A DNA stretch of 8,459 bases from the NCBI GenBank assembly GCA_016208645.1, contig JACQXP010000420.1, positions 1 to 8,459 of the forward strand. The letters run 5' to 3'. The notes under the pieces were generated by a model. The model saw only the letters and a list, made by a program, of their open reading frames with translations, did no database searches and was not told where the DNA came from. Below are positions 1-6,175 of this stretch, one piece after another (position 1 is the first letter of the stretch; every line of letters begins with the position of its first letter). The DNA is from Candidatus Methylomirabilota bacterium (GTDB lineage Bacteria; Methylomirabilota; Methylomirabilia; Methylomirabilales; 2-02-FULL-66-22). The translations under genes were made by a program, and so were the position numbers.

Positions 1-14
1 CGAACATCCGATGA

Positions 15-49
15 TTTCGGTTGTCCGTTGTCGGGTTTGCATTGCGTAT
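15..49. repeat. Degenerate heptad repeat downstream of argD
   Basis: Period-7 tract on the + strand. The units are tttcggt, tgtccgt, tgtcggg, tttgcat and tgcgtat; the first three fit a TKTCSGK-like consensus and the last two are decayed. It fills the visible spacer behind argD and reaches into its stop codon. The unit differs from those of the two other heptad tracts in this window. No coding region or terminator is visible in bases 1-48. Confidence 0.45.
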
Positions 50-1248
50 CAACGAGGAAGTCCGTTCAGGGCTTCCTCGAGGATGCGGACGGCCCGATCT
101 ACATAGGCCTCGGTAACGATCAGGGGCGGGACGAACCGCACGACGTTGTCCCCGGCCGTGAGGGTGAGGAGTCCCCGCTCCATGCACCCCGCGACGATCG
201 TCCGGGCCGCGACCGAGACCTCCAGGCCCAGGATCAGCCCCTTGCCCCGCACCGCGGTCACGATCCGGTGTCGCGACTTCAGCGCGACCAGCCGGTCCAG
301 GAAGTACTTGCCGACCCGGGCGGCGTTGCCGGGGAGGTCCGCCTCAATGATGGTGCTCACCACCGCGTGGGCCACGGCCGAGACGAACGGGGTCCCGCCG
401 AAGGTCGAGGCGTGCGTGCCGGGCACGAAGCTGGCCGCCACCGCCTCTTTGGCCAGCATGGCCCCCATGGGGATGCCGCCCGCCAGCGCCTTGGCCAGCG
501 TCATGATGTCCGGCTCCACCCCCCAATGCTGGTAGGCAAACAGCTTTCCGGTGCGGCCCATCCCCGACTGGACCTCGTCCAGGATCAAGAGGATCCCAGC
601 CTGGTCGCACAGCCGCCGGAGCCCGGGCAGGTAGTCGTCGCCGGGGACGTTCACGCCGCCCTCGCCCTGCACCGGCTCCACCAGGACGGCGCAGGTGTGC
701 GAGTCAATCGCCCGCTCGACCGCCTGCACGTTGTTGTAGGGCACGTGCTTGAACCCGGGCATCAGCGGCTCGAACCCGTGCCAGTACTTCGCGTTGCCCG
801 TGGCCGTCACCGTCGCCAGCGTCCGGCCGTGGAAGGAGTGGTGCATGACGATGATCTCGAACCGGTCGGTGCTCCAGTGGTCCTTGGCCCACTTGCGCGC
901 CAGCTTGATGGCGGCCTCGTTGGCCTCGGCGCCGCTGTTGCAGAAGAAGGCCCGGTCCGCGAAGGAATGCTCGCAGAGCAGTTTCCCCAGCCGGATCTGG
1001 GGCTCGATGTGGTACAGGTTGCTCACGTGGATCAGGGTCTCGGCCTGCGCCCGGATGGCCTCGACCATCCGGGGATGGCAGTGGCCCAGCGCATCCACGG
1101 CGATGCCGCCCACGAAGTCCAGGTACTCCCTCCCGTCCGAATCCCAGAGCCGCACCCCCTGCCCCTTCACCAGGACGATGGGAAAGCGCGCGTAGGTGTT
1201 GGCCAGGTACTTCGCCGACGCCGCGATCAGTTCCTGTGTGGTCTCCAT
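49..1248 (-). CDS. argD: Acetylornithine aminotransferase ArgD
   Basis: PLP-dependent class III aminotransferase of about 399 residues, the usual family length. It converts N-acetylglutamate semialdehyde plus glutamate to N2-acetylornithine plus 2-oxoglutarate, the fourth step of ornithine/arginine synthesis, in the cytoplasm. Visible motifs (numbered from this start): NSGAEANEAAIKLAR near 104-118, the HHSFHGRT segment near 136-143, LDEVQSGMGRTG near 223-234 with the PLP-ring Asp at about 224, the Schiff-base lysine in TLAKALAGG at about 253, and HASTFGG near 279. Three in-frame starts sit together: GTG at 1254 and ATG at 1251 and 1248. AGGAG ends at 1254, so only 1248 has a normal 5-nt spacing and I chose it. 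It lies 34 nt behind argB and is very likely cotranscribed. Related enzymes (ornithine, GABA or succinylornithine aminotransferases) share this fold; adjacency to argB argues for ArgD. Confidence 0.95.
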   Translation of the reverse strand: METTQELIAASAKYLANTYARFPIVLVKGQGVRLWDSDGREYLDFVGGIAVDALGHCHPRMVEAIRAQAETLIHVSNLYHIEPQIRLGKLLCEHSFADRAFFCNSGAEANEAAIKLARKWAKDHWSTDRFEIIVMHHSFHGRTLATVTATGNAKYWHGFEPLMPGFKHVPYNNVQAVERAIDSHTCAVLVEPVQGEGGVNVPGDDYLPGLRRLCDQAGILLILDEVQSGMGRTGKLFAYQHWGVEPDIMTLAKALAGGIPMGAMLAKEAVAASFVPGTHASTFGGTPFVSAVAHAVVSTIIEADLPGNAARVGKYFLDRLVALKSRHRIVTAVRGKGLILGLEVSVAARTIVAGCMERGLLTLTAGDNVVRFVPPLIVTEAYVDRAVRILEEALNGLPR

Positions 1249-1254
1249 CATCAC

Positions 1255-1275
1255 TCCTCATTGGTCATTCGTAAT
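1255..1275. repeat. Heptad repeat in the argB-argD spacer
   Basis: Read on the minus strand from 1275, three heptads follow in register: ATTACGA, ATGACCA, ATGAGGA. A fourth-like unit, GTGATGA (1254-1248), holds the clustered start codons of argD. The repeat therefore merges with the Shine-Dalgarno sequence and starts of argD. The unit differs from those at 15-49 and 3241-3282, but the period is the same. Confidence 0.5.
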
Positions 1276-1282
1276 CGGCGCG

Positions 1283-2152
1283 TCATGCCACGATCTCCGT
1301 CCCGACCCCCTCGGGGGTCAGCAACTCCTCGATGAGGGCGTGCTGCCTGGTCCCGTTGATGATGTGGGTCTTGCGCACGCCGGCCTTCAGGGCGGTGAGG
1401 CAGGCCTGCACCTTCGGCAGCATTCCCCGGTTGATCGTCCCGTCCGCCATCAGGCGCTCCACGTCCTGCCGGGTCAGCGTGGACAGGAGGCGCCCCTGGC
1501 GGTCCAGGATCCCGTCGGTGTCGGTCAGGAGGACCAGCTTCTCGGCCACCAGGGCGGCCGCCACCTCGCCCGCCACCAGGTCGGCATTGATGTTGTAGGT
1601 GGCGCCCGTCTCGTCTCCCGCCGTGGGAGCCACCACCGGGATGTATCCCGCCTCCTGGAGGGTGCGGATCGGCCGGGGGTCCACCCGCGCCACGTCCCCC
1701 ACCAGGCCCAGATCCACCAACTGCCCGTCAGGGGCCTTGACCGGGGCCGCCTTCCGGGCCTGGATCAACCCCCCATCCTTCCCCGAGAGGCCGATGGCGG
1801 CGCCGCCCAGGCGCTGGATCCACGCGACGATCTCCTGGTTGATCTCGCCCACCAGCACCCGCTCGACGATGCGCATGGTGTCGGCATCGGTGATGCGGAG
1901 GCCCTGCGCGAAGCGCGGCTGCATCCCCGAGGTCTTCATCGCCTGGTCAATCTGCGGCCCGCCCCCGTGGACCACGACCGGCTGCATCCCCACCAGCCGC
2001 ATCAGGATGAGATCCTGGATGACCGCGGTGGTGAGCTCCCGGTCCACCATGGCATTGCCCCCGTACTTCACCACCACCGTCTTCCCGCTGAAGTCGCGGA
2101 TGAACGGCAGCGCCCCGATGATGATCTCCGCCCTGCTGGGAGCTGTCGCCAT
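1283..2152 (-). CDS. argB: Acetylglutamate kinase ArgB
   Basis: Amino-acid kinase family enzyme of 289 residues. It phosphorylates N-acetyl-L-glutamate with ATP, the second and commonly committed step of arginine synthesis. Motifs: VVKYGGNAM at 27-35 with the ATP-contacting Lys29, VHGGGPQI at 61-68 (N-acetylglutamate site), YNINADLVAG at 186-195, and GMLPK at 243-247 with the second catalytic-site lysine (Lys247). An N-terminal helix-forming extension precedes the kinase core (AEIIIGALPFIRDF, 8-21), and the C-terminus carries GVGTEIV. In this family both traits go with hexameric, arginine-feedback-inhibited enzymes, so allosteric control by arginine is likely (inference). The ATG start has GAGGAG about 6 nt upstream. 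The gene begins 9 nt after the response-regulator gene ends and is followed closely by argD, which indicates one operon. Confidence 0.96.
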   Translation of the reverse strand: MATAPSRAEIIIGALPFIRDFSGKTVVVKYGGNAMVDRELTTAVIQDLILMRLVGMQPVVVHGGGPQIDQAMKTSGMQPRFAQGLRITDADTMRIVERVLVGEINQEIVAWIQRLGGAAIGLSGKDGGLIQARKAAPVKAPDGQLVDLGLVGDVARVDPRPIRTLQEAGYIPVVAPTAGDETGATYNINADLVAGEVAAALVAEKLVLLTDTDGILDRQGRLLSTLTRQDVERLMADGTINRGMLPKVQACLTALKAGVRKTHIINGTRQHALIEELLTPEGVGTEIVA

Positions 2153-2161
2153 GCCGTCTCC

Positions 2162-3193
2162 TCAGGCCCGCGCGGCCTGGCCCCGCAGCGCCTGCAGCTC
2201 CCGCAGCCGCGCCTCCAGGTCCACGTTGGCCCGGGCTAGGCGGGCGTTGGTCTGCGCCAGCTCGTCCACCGAGGAGGCCAGCCGCTCGAAGAGCTGGGCC
2301 GTGGCAAAGCTGAGGGACACCAGGCAGGAAAAAGTGGTGAACAGGGCCAGGTCGTTCTCGTCGAAGGGCTTCCCGGTGAGCTTGTTGTTGGCGTTCATCA
2401 CCCCGATGATCTTGCCGTTGACCTTCAGGGGGACGCACATCAACGAGTTGGTGCGGTACCGGGGGTGGAGGTCCGCCTTGCCGAAGGCGGGGTCCTGTGA
2501 CAGGTCCCGGATCAGGAGGGGCTCCCCCGTCTTCGCCACCCGGCCCGAAATCCCCTCGCCCAGGGCGCAGACCGCCTCCCGCTGCACCTCCGGGTCCAGC
2601 CCCTTGGCCTGGGCGCTGCGGAGCGTCCCGTCCGGCTCCGACATCAGCATGAGGGACACGATCTCGACCTCCAGCACGACCGCGATCAGTTCGATCACCC
2701 GCTGGAAGAAGGAGGCATTGTCCTTCAGGAACTCTCCCAGGGTATCCCACCGGATCATGTTGGCGAGCTCCATGGCACTCTGCTGGAGCAGCGCCAGTTG
2801 GAGCAGGTGCGGCTGCTCGGATGGCGGGCGCTCCTCCTGGGCGATCGCCCCGCCGACGATCTCCACCAGATCCTCGATGTTCAGGGGCTTCCGCAGGCAC
2901 TCCACGACGCCCAGGCGCCGGGCCTCCATTTCCGTGCGGGGGGCGTCGCGCCCGCTCACGACCACCACGGGGACGGCCGGGTGAGTCGCGCGCAGCCCCG
3001 CCAGGAAGTCCAGCCCGTCCAGTTCCGGCATGACCACGTCCAGGATGATGGCCCGGATCGCCTCCCGCTCCAGGATCTGCAGCGCCTGGGTCGCGCTGTC
3101 CGCCATCCGGACGGCGAACCCCGCCTTTTCCAGCCCGTCGCAGGCCAGCGTCAGGAACAGCCGCTCATCTTCGATAATCAGGATGGTGTCCAT
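2162..3193 (-). CDS. REC-GAF response regulator, no DNA-binding output
   Basis: Response-regulator-like protein of 343 residues. The N-terminal receiver domain (about 1-116) has the acidic pair Glu8-Asp9 (LIIEDE), the phosphoacceptor Asp52 in ILDVVMPELDG, Ser80 in VVVSGRD and Lys102 in LRKPL, so it should be phosphorylatable. A linker (about 120-155) leads to a GAF sensory domain (about 157-301; RTNSLMCVPL and GVMNANNK are typical). The tail from about 302 is predicted coiled coil. No helix-turn-helix, GGDEF, EAL or kinase domain is present, so output is probably by protein contact. The ATG at 3193 was preferred over TTG at 3205 and GTG at 3199 because the REC fold begins right after it; no start has a good ribosome binding site. 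Its stop lies 9 nt before argB. The signal and partner kinase are unknown; no kinase gene is in the window. Confidence 0.85.
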   Translation of the reverse strand: MDTILIIEDERLFLTLACDGLEKAGFAVRMADSATQALQILEREAIRAIILDVVMPELDGLDFLAGLRATHPAVPVVVVSGRDAPRTEMEARRLGVVECLRKPLNIEDLVEIVGGAIAQEERPPSEQPHLLQLALLQQSAMELANMIRWDTLGEFLKDNASFFQRVIELIAVVLEVEIVSLMLMSEPDGTLRSAQAKGLDPEVQREAVCALGEGISGRVAKTGEPLLIRDLSQDPAFGKADLHPRYRTNSLMCVPLKVNGKIIGVMNANNKLTGKPFDENDLALFTTFSCLVSLSFATAQLFERLASSVDELAQTNARLARANVDLEARLRELQALRGQAARA

Positions 3194-3206
3194 GGCCACG
3201 TTCAAG

Positions 3207-3223
3207 CCAGATCTGAGATATGG
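3207..3223. promoter_or_regulatory. Imperfect 17-bp dyad upstream of the REC-GAF gene
   Basis: CCAGATCTGAGATATGG is an odd-centred palindrome in which 7 of 8 base pairs match. It sits 13 bp upstream of the ATG at 3193, in a locally AT-richer patch. It could be an operator. A dyad this good is expected a few times by chance in 8.4 kb, so only its position makes it notable. It does not resemble the ARG box of ArgR. Confidence 0.2.
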
Positions 3224-3240
3224 GATGATCGAACCGACGC

Positions 3241-3282
3241 CGTCAGCCGTCAGCCTTCAGCCGTCAGCCATGAGCTATGAGC
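3241..3282. repeat. Six-unit heptad tandem repeat between hslU and the REC-GAF gene
   Basis: Six consecutive 7-mers in register on the + strand: cgtcagc, cgtcagc, cttcagc, cgtcagc, catgagc, tatgagc. Three are identical and the rest differ at 1-3 positions. The tract occupies the middle of the 116-bp spacer between hslU and the downstream regulator gene. One unit (gtcagcc, 3263-3269) can pair with ggctgac at 3293-3299 to form a 7-bp stem with a 23-nt loop. There is no T-run after it on either strand, so it is not a convincing terminator. Heptanucleotide tandem repeats in spacers are known in cyanobacteria (STRR) and appear in other bacteria; function is unknown. Confidence 0.8.
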
Positions 3283-3309
3283 CTGTCCGTTCGGCTGACC
3301 GCTTCGTTC

Positions 3310-4653
3310 CTAGAGGATGTACCGGCTGAGATCCTGGTCCTTGACGATGTTCGCCAGCTTGTTCTGCACGTACTCGGCGTTGATCTCCACCTTGACCCCT
3401 TCCATGTGCGGGGCCTCGAAGGAGATCTCGTCCAGCAGCCGCTCCATGATGGTGTACAGGCGGCGCGCCCCGATGTTCTCGGTTGCCTGGTTGACCGCGG
3501 TGGCAATGGCCGCGATCTCCTCGATGGCGTCCCGGGTGAAGTCCAGGTCCACCCCTTCTGTCGCCAGCAGGGCCGTGTACTGCTTGGTCAGGGCGTTTTC
3601 CGGCTCCGTCAGGATGCGCACGAAGTCGTCCCGGGTCAGGCTCTGGAGCTCGACCCGGAGGGGGAACCGGCCCTGCATCTCGGGAATGAGGTCCGACGGC
3701 TTCGACACGTGGAAGGCCCCGGCCGCGATGAACAGGATGTGGTCCGTCCGGACCAGCCCGTATTTCGTGCTGACCGTGGACCCCTCCACGATGGGCAGCA
3801 GATCCCGCTGCACCCCCTCGCGGGAGACGTCCGGCCCGTGGCTCCGCTCGCGCCCGGCGATCTTGTCGATCTCGTCCAGGAAGACGATGCCCGAGTTCTC
3901 CACGCGCGCGATGGCCTCGCTGACCACCTCCTCCTTCTCCACCAGCTTGTCCGCCTCCTCTTGCAGGAGGATGCGGTGCGCCTCCCGAATCTTGACCTTC
4001 CGCCGCTTGGTCCGTTGCGGGAGCAGGTTGCCCAGCATCTCCTTGAGGTTCTCCTGCATCTCCTCCATGCCCTGCCCGCCGAGGATCTCCACCATGGGCA
4101 GGCCCCGGTTGGCGACCTCCACCTCCACCGTCCGGTCGTCCAGGGCGCCCTCGCGCAGGCGCTGCCGCAGCTTTTCCCGCGTCCCGTGCGCGGTGCCCAC
4201 CTCGGGGGCCACCGCCTGACCGAAGGCCCCCATCCGGGACGAAGGAAGGAGCAGATCCAGCAACCGCTCCTCCGCCAGCTCCCGCGCCCGCTCCTCCACC
4301 TGGCGGGTCTTCTCGCCGCGCACCATGTTCACCGCCAGCTCCACCAGGTCCCGGATCATGGACTCGACGTCGCGGCCCACGTATCCCACCTCGGTGTACT
4401 TGGAGGCCTCCACCTTGATGAAGGGCGCCTCGGCCAGCCGGGCCAGCCGGCGGGCGATCTCGGTCTTGCCCACCCCGGTCGGACCGATCATGATGATGTT
4501 CTTCGGCGCGACCTCGTCCCGCAGCTCTGCGGGCAGTCGCTGCCGGCGCCAGCGGTTCCGCAGGGCGATGGCCACGGCCCGTTTGGCGTCGTGCTGGCCG
4601 ATGATGTACTTGTCGAGCTCCGCCACGATCTGGCGGGGGGTCAAGCGATCCAT
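3310..4653 (-). CDS. hslU: HslU, ATPase subunit of the HslVU protease
   Basis: AAA+ unfoldase of 447 residues, a normal family length. It forms hexameric rings that unfold substrates with ATP and feed them into the HslV peptidase in the cytoplasm. Motifs: LTPRQIVAELDKYIIGQ at the N-terminus, Walker A GPTGVGKT at 57-64, the pore loop GYVG at 90-93, the family-specific intermediate (I) domain at about 110-240 (charged and helical), Walker B VFLDEIDK at 257-264, and the sensor-2 region ENIGARRL at 392-399. The C-terminal DLSRYIL matches the conserved tail that inserts into HslV pockets and activates it, so the pairing interface is intact. The ATG start has GAGGTGA about 7 nt upstream. In most bacteria hslU directly follows hslV; here a two-gene cassette lies between them, and a candidate promoter lies in front of hslU. 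Confidence 0.97.
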   Translation of the reverse strand: MDRLTPRQIVAELDKYIIGQHDAKRAVAIALRNRWRRQRLPAELRDEVAPKNIIMIGPTGVGKTEIARRLARLAEAPFIKVEASKYTEVGYVGRDVESMIRDLVELAVNMVRGEKTRQVEERARELAEERLLDLLLPSSRMGAFGQAVAPEVGTAHGTREKLRQRLREGALDDRTVEVEVANRGLPMVEILGGQGMEEMQENLKEMLGNLLPQRTKRRKVKIREAHRILLQEEADKLVEKEEVVSEAIARVENSGIVFLDEIDKIAGRERSHGPDVSREGVQRDLLPIVEGSTVSTKYGLVRTDHILFIAAGAFHVSKPSDLIPEMQGRFPLRVELQSLTRDDFVRILTEPENALTKQYTALLATEGVDLDFTRDAIEEIAAIATAVNQATENIGARRLYTIMERLLDEISFEAPHMEGVKVEINAEYVQNKLANIVKDQDLSRYIL

Positions 4654-4678
4654 GCGGAAATCACCTCAATCGAAAATG

Positions 4679-4708
4679 TAAAACTGACAACCGGCACCGC
4701 AACGTCAA
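4679..4708 (-). promoter_or_regulatory. Candidate promoter for hslU
   Basis: On the minus strand, TTGACG (4708-4703) is followed after 18 nt by TTTTAC (4684-4679). The -35 box is strong and the -10 box weak. The stretch 4654-4709 is visibly richer in A/T than the coding DNA around it. It would give hslU a transcript independent of the upstream cassette. The start point would fall near 4673, just before the Shine-Dalgarno sequence. Boxes judged by eye only. Confidence 0.35.
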
Positions 4709-4709
4709 G

Positions 4710-5336
4710 CTACCCATCGAACACGCGCTGAGATTCGCGGATGAAGAAGGCTTTCACCTCGTCCCAGCCGCACGGCCAGAGCATGACCGGCATCCGTTCT
4801 TCTTCGGCCTCCACAAAATACACCAGGCTCTTGGCGACGTGGTAAGGCTCGTAGGCAATCCCGCGATATTTTTCCCGAAACCACCCATACACCTCGTCCA
4901 GCCCGTAGCCGTCCTGGCACACGGCGTACAGATCCACGAAATCGCGCCGCGACCCGCGACTCATGATGGCCGAAAGCTTCATACCCGCGATGTCCCGGAC
5001 CCCAGCCACCAGCGGCCCGAAGTCCGGTTTGGTCGGTGGATCGAGCATCGGGTATGCGTACTGGATGAAGCTTACCTGAACTCCCTCCAGTTGACCTGTG
5101 ACGGTTCCCGGATCGTCCCGCCGAATCTGAAACTCCCCGATGTGTCGCAGGAGCAGCAGCAACCTCTCGTTCTCGAACGGCCCGGACGAGAAGAAATCCA
5201 GATCCACGGATCTCCGATGGCCGAGATGCAGGGCCAACGCCGTGCCACCGGCCAGGTAGAAATCCGTAGCAGGCAGGGCGCGCCCTAATTGGGCCAGAAC
5301 GGATTTCTGGGGCCCTTCAAGAATCTCTGGATGCAT
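4710..5336 (-). CDS. AbiEii/MNT-type nucleotidyltransferase, putative toxin
   Basis: Protein of 208 residues resembling the AbiEii/AbiGii (MenT-like) nucleotidyltransferase superfamily. The signature is clear: FYLAGGTALAL at 26-36 (the GG-T/S motif), then RSVDLDFF at 42-49 with the metal-binding pair Asp45 and Asp47. A later KLSAIMSRGSRRDFVDLYA stretch (120-138) carries Lys120 and Arg-Asp-Phe-x-Asp-Leu, typical of the C-terminal catalytic region. Characterised relatives attach nucleotides to tRNA or other targets and act as toxins or abortive-infection effectors; the target here is unknown. ATG at 5336 was chosen over an upstream start at 5459 because the family homology begins there and GAGGA lies immediately before it. 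The start overlaps the end of the DUF6922-like gene by 52 bp, implying coupled translation. Lower GC than hslV or xerC suggests transfer. Confidence 0.8.
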   Translation of the reverse strand: MHPEILEGPQKSVLAQLGRALPATDFYLAGGTALALHLGHRRSVDLDFFSSGPFENERLLLLLRHIGEFQIRRDDPGTVTGQLEGVQVSFIQYAYPMLDPPTKPDFGPLVAGVRDIAGMKLSAIMSRGSRRDFVDLYAVCQDGYGLDEVYGWFREKYRGIAYEPYHVAKSLVYFVEAEEERMPVMLWPCGWDEVKAFFIRESQRVFDG

Positions 5337-5611
5337 TCCTCGTCCTGGAGGCCCAGAACCAACGCCCAGTAGTTGACCGTCTTCCTCGAGAGGACCTGGA
5401 GCCCTCGACCCAGCACGAATTCTCGGATCCTTGCCGTCCCGTACGTTTCCACCGCCCACCGCACGGATTCCAGGGTGCCGGATTCCAGTACCCGCCCAAG
5501 GATATATTTCCAGTCTTCATGGATATTGAGTTCTCGAACGTCCACCTCCGGGAAGAGGAAGGTCGCGTCCTTAACCAGACTGACGGGAAGGGCTGCCCTC
5601 ACTCCGACCAT
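5285..5611 (-). CDS. DUF6922-like protein, putative antitoxin partner
   Basis: Small soluble protein of 108 residues. Two blocks look like the DUF6922 family, which is often found next to AbiEii-like nucleotidyltransferases: LFPEVDVRELNIHEDWKYILGRVLESG (19-45, only its character is quoted in part: Phe-Pro-x-Val-Asp and a Tyr-Ile-x-x-Arg-Val-Leu core) and SRKTVNYWALVLGL (75-88). Family assignment is from memory of sequence character. No signal peptide, membrane segment or catalytic motif is visible. ATG at 5611 lies 3 nt after the hslV stop; GAGGAG, inside the end of hslV, is about 9 nt upstream of this start. It overlaps the nucleotidyltransferase gene by 52 bp. By position and pairing it is the likely antitoxin or specificity partner; this is inference and the biochemical role of DUF6922 is, to my knowledge, not established. 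Confidence 0.72.
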   Translation of the reverse strand: MVGVRAALPVSLVKDATFLFPEVDVRELNIHEDWKYILGRVLESGTLESVRWAVETYGTARIREFVLGRGLQVLSRKTVNYWALVLGLQDEECIQRFLKGPRNPFWPN

Positions 5612-5614
5612 CTC

Positions 5615-6175
5615 TTACAACTCCTCGATCGTGATCCGGTCGTTGGTGTACACGCACAGGGAGGCGGCGATGCGCATGGCCTCCTCCGTGATCTCTCGGG
5701 CCGAGAGGGTGGAATGCTTCACCAGGGCACGGGCGGCCGCGGCCGCGTAGCCCCCGCCGGACCCGATCCCGATGATCCCGTCATCCGGCTCGATCACGTC
5801 CCCGGTCCCGGAGATGATCAGGGAGTGCTCCCGGTCCACCACGGCCAGCAGGGCCTCCAGCCGCCGCAGGGCCCGATCCATCCGCCAGTCCTTGGCCAGC
5901 TCCACCGCGGCCCGGGGCAGGTTGCCGTTGAACTCCTCCAGCTTCGCCTCGAACTTCGTGAACAGGGCGAAGGCGTCCGCGGCCGCGCCCGCGAATCCGG
6001 CGATGATCGTGTCGTTGTACATCCGCCGGACCTTGCGGGCGGTGTGCTTCATCACCAGCTCGCCAAAGGAGACCTGCCCGTCTCCGGCGATGGTCGCCTG
6101 CCCGCGGTGCCGGACGGACAGGATCGTCGTGCCTCGCACGAGTGGCATCCGGCCGGGCGTTCCCGCTCTCCTCAT
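5615..6175 (-). CDS. hslV: HslV, peptidase subunit of the HslVU protease
   Basis: Threonine peptidase of the proteasome-beta type, forming two stacked hexamers that degrade proteins delivered by HslU. The catalytic Thr1 is the first Thr of GTTILSV (residue 16 from this start). Counting from it, Asp17 (AGDGQVSFG), Lys33 (TARKVRR) and Ser124 (GIGSGGG) fall exactly where the family needs them. The C-terminus TIEEL is also typical. ATG at 6175 overlaps the xerC stop as ATGA and has GAGGGAG just upstream, so coupled translation favours it. The internal ATG at 6148 would give a more usual 177 residues and a 6-residue propeptide but has no well-placed ribosome binding site. It is followed after 3 nt by a cassette instead of hslU. 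Confidence 0.96.
   Translation of the reverse strand: MRRAGTPGRMPLVRGTTILSVRHRGQATIAGDGQVSFGELVMKHTARKVRRMYNDTIIAGFAGAAADAFALFTKFEAKLEEFNGNLPRAAVELAKDWRMDRALRRLEALLAVVDREHSLIISGTGDVIEPDDGIIGIGSGGGYAAAAARALVKHSTLSAREITEEAMRIAASLCVYTNDRITIEEL

Noticed and set aside
3241..3282. Possible CRISPR array
   Set aside because: The units are 7 bp with no spacers between them; this is a simple tandem repeat.
3263..3299. Possible terminator behind hslU
   Set aside because: The 7-bp stem has a 23-nt loop and no T-run follows on either strand.
4320..4681. Hidden frameshift or pseudogene state of hslU or the inserted cassette
   Set aside because: All reading frames are intact from start to stop and key residues of each family are in place.
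28..4731. Long open frames on the + strand (for example 28-1335, 1599-2984, 3277-4731)
   Set aside because: They lie opposite argD, argB, the regulator gene and hslU, are rich in Arg/His/Pro/Ser as expected for antisense frames of GC-rich genes, and show no recognisable motifs.
5340..5459. Extended nucleotidyltransferase start at 5459
   Set aside because: The added residues overlap the DUF6922-like gene in another frame, are Gly/Pro/Arg rich and lack family resemblance; ATG 5336 fits the family start.
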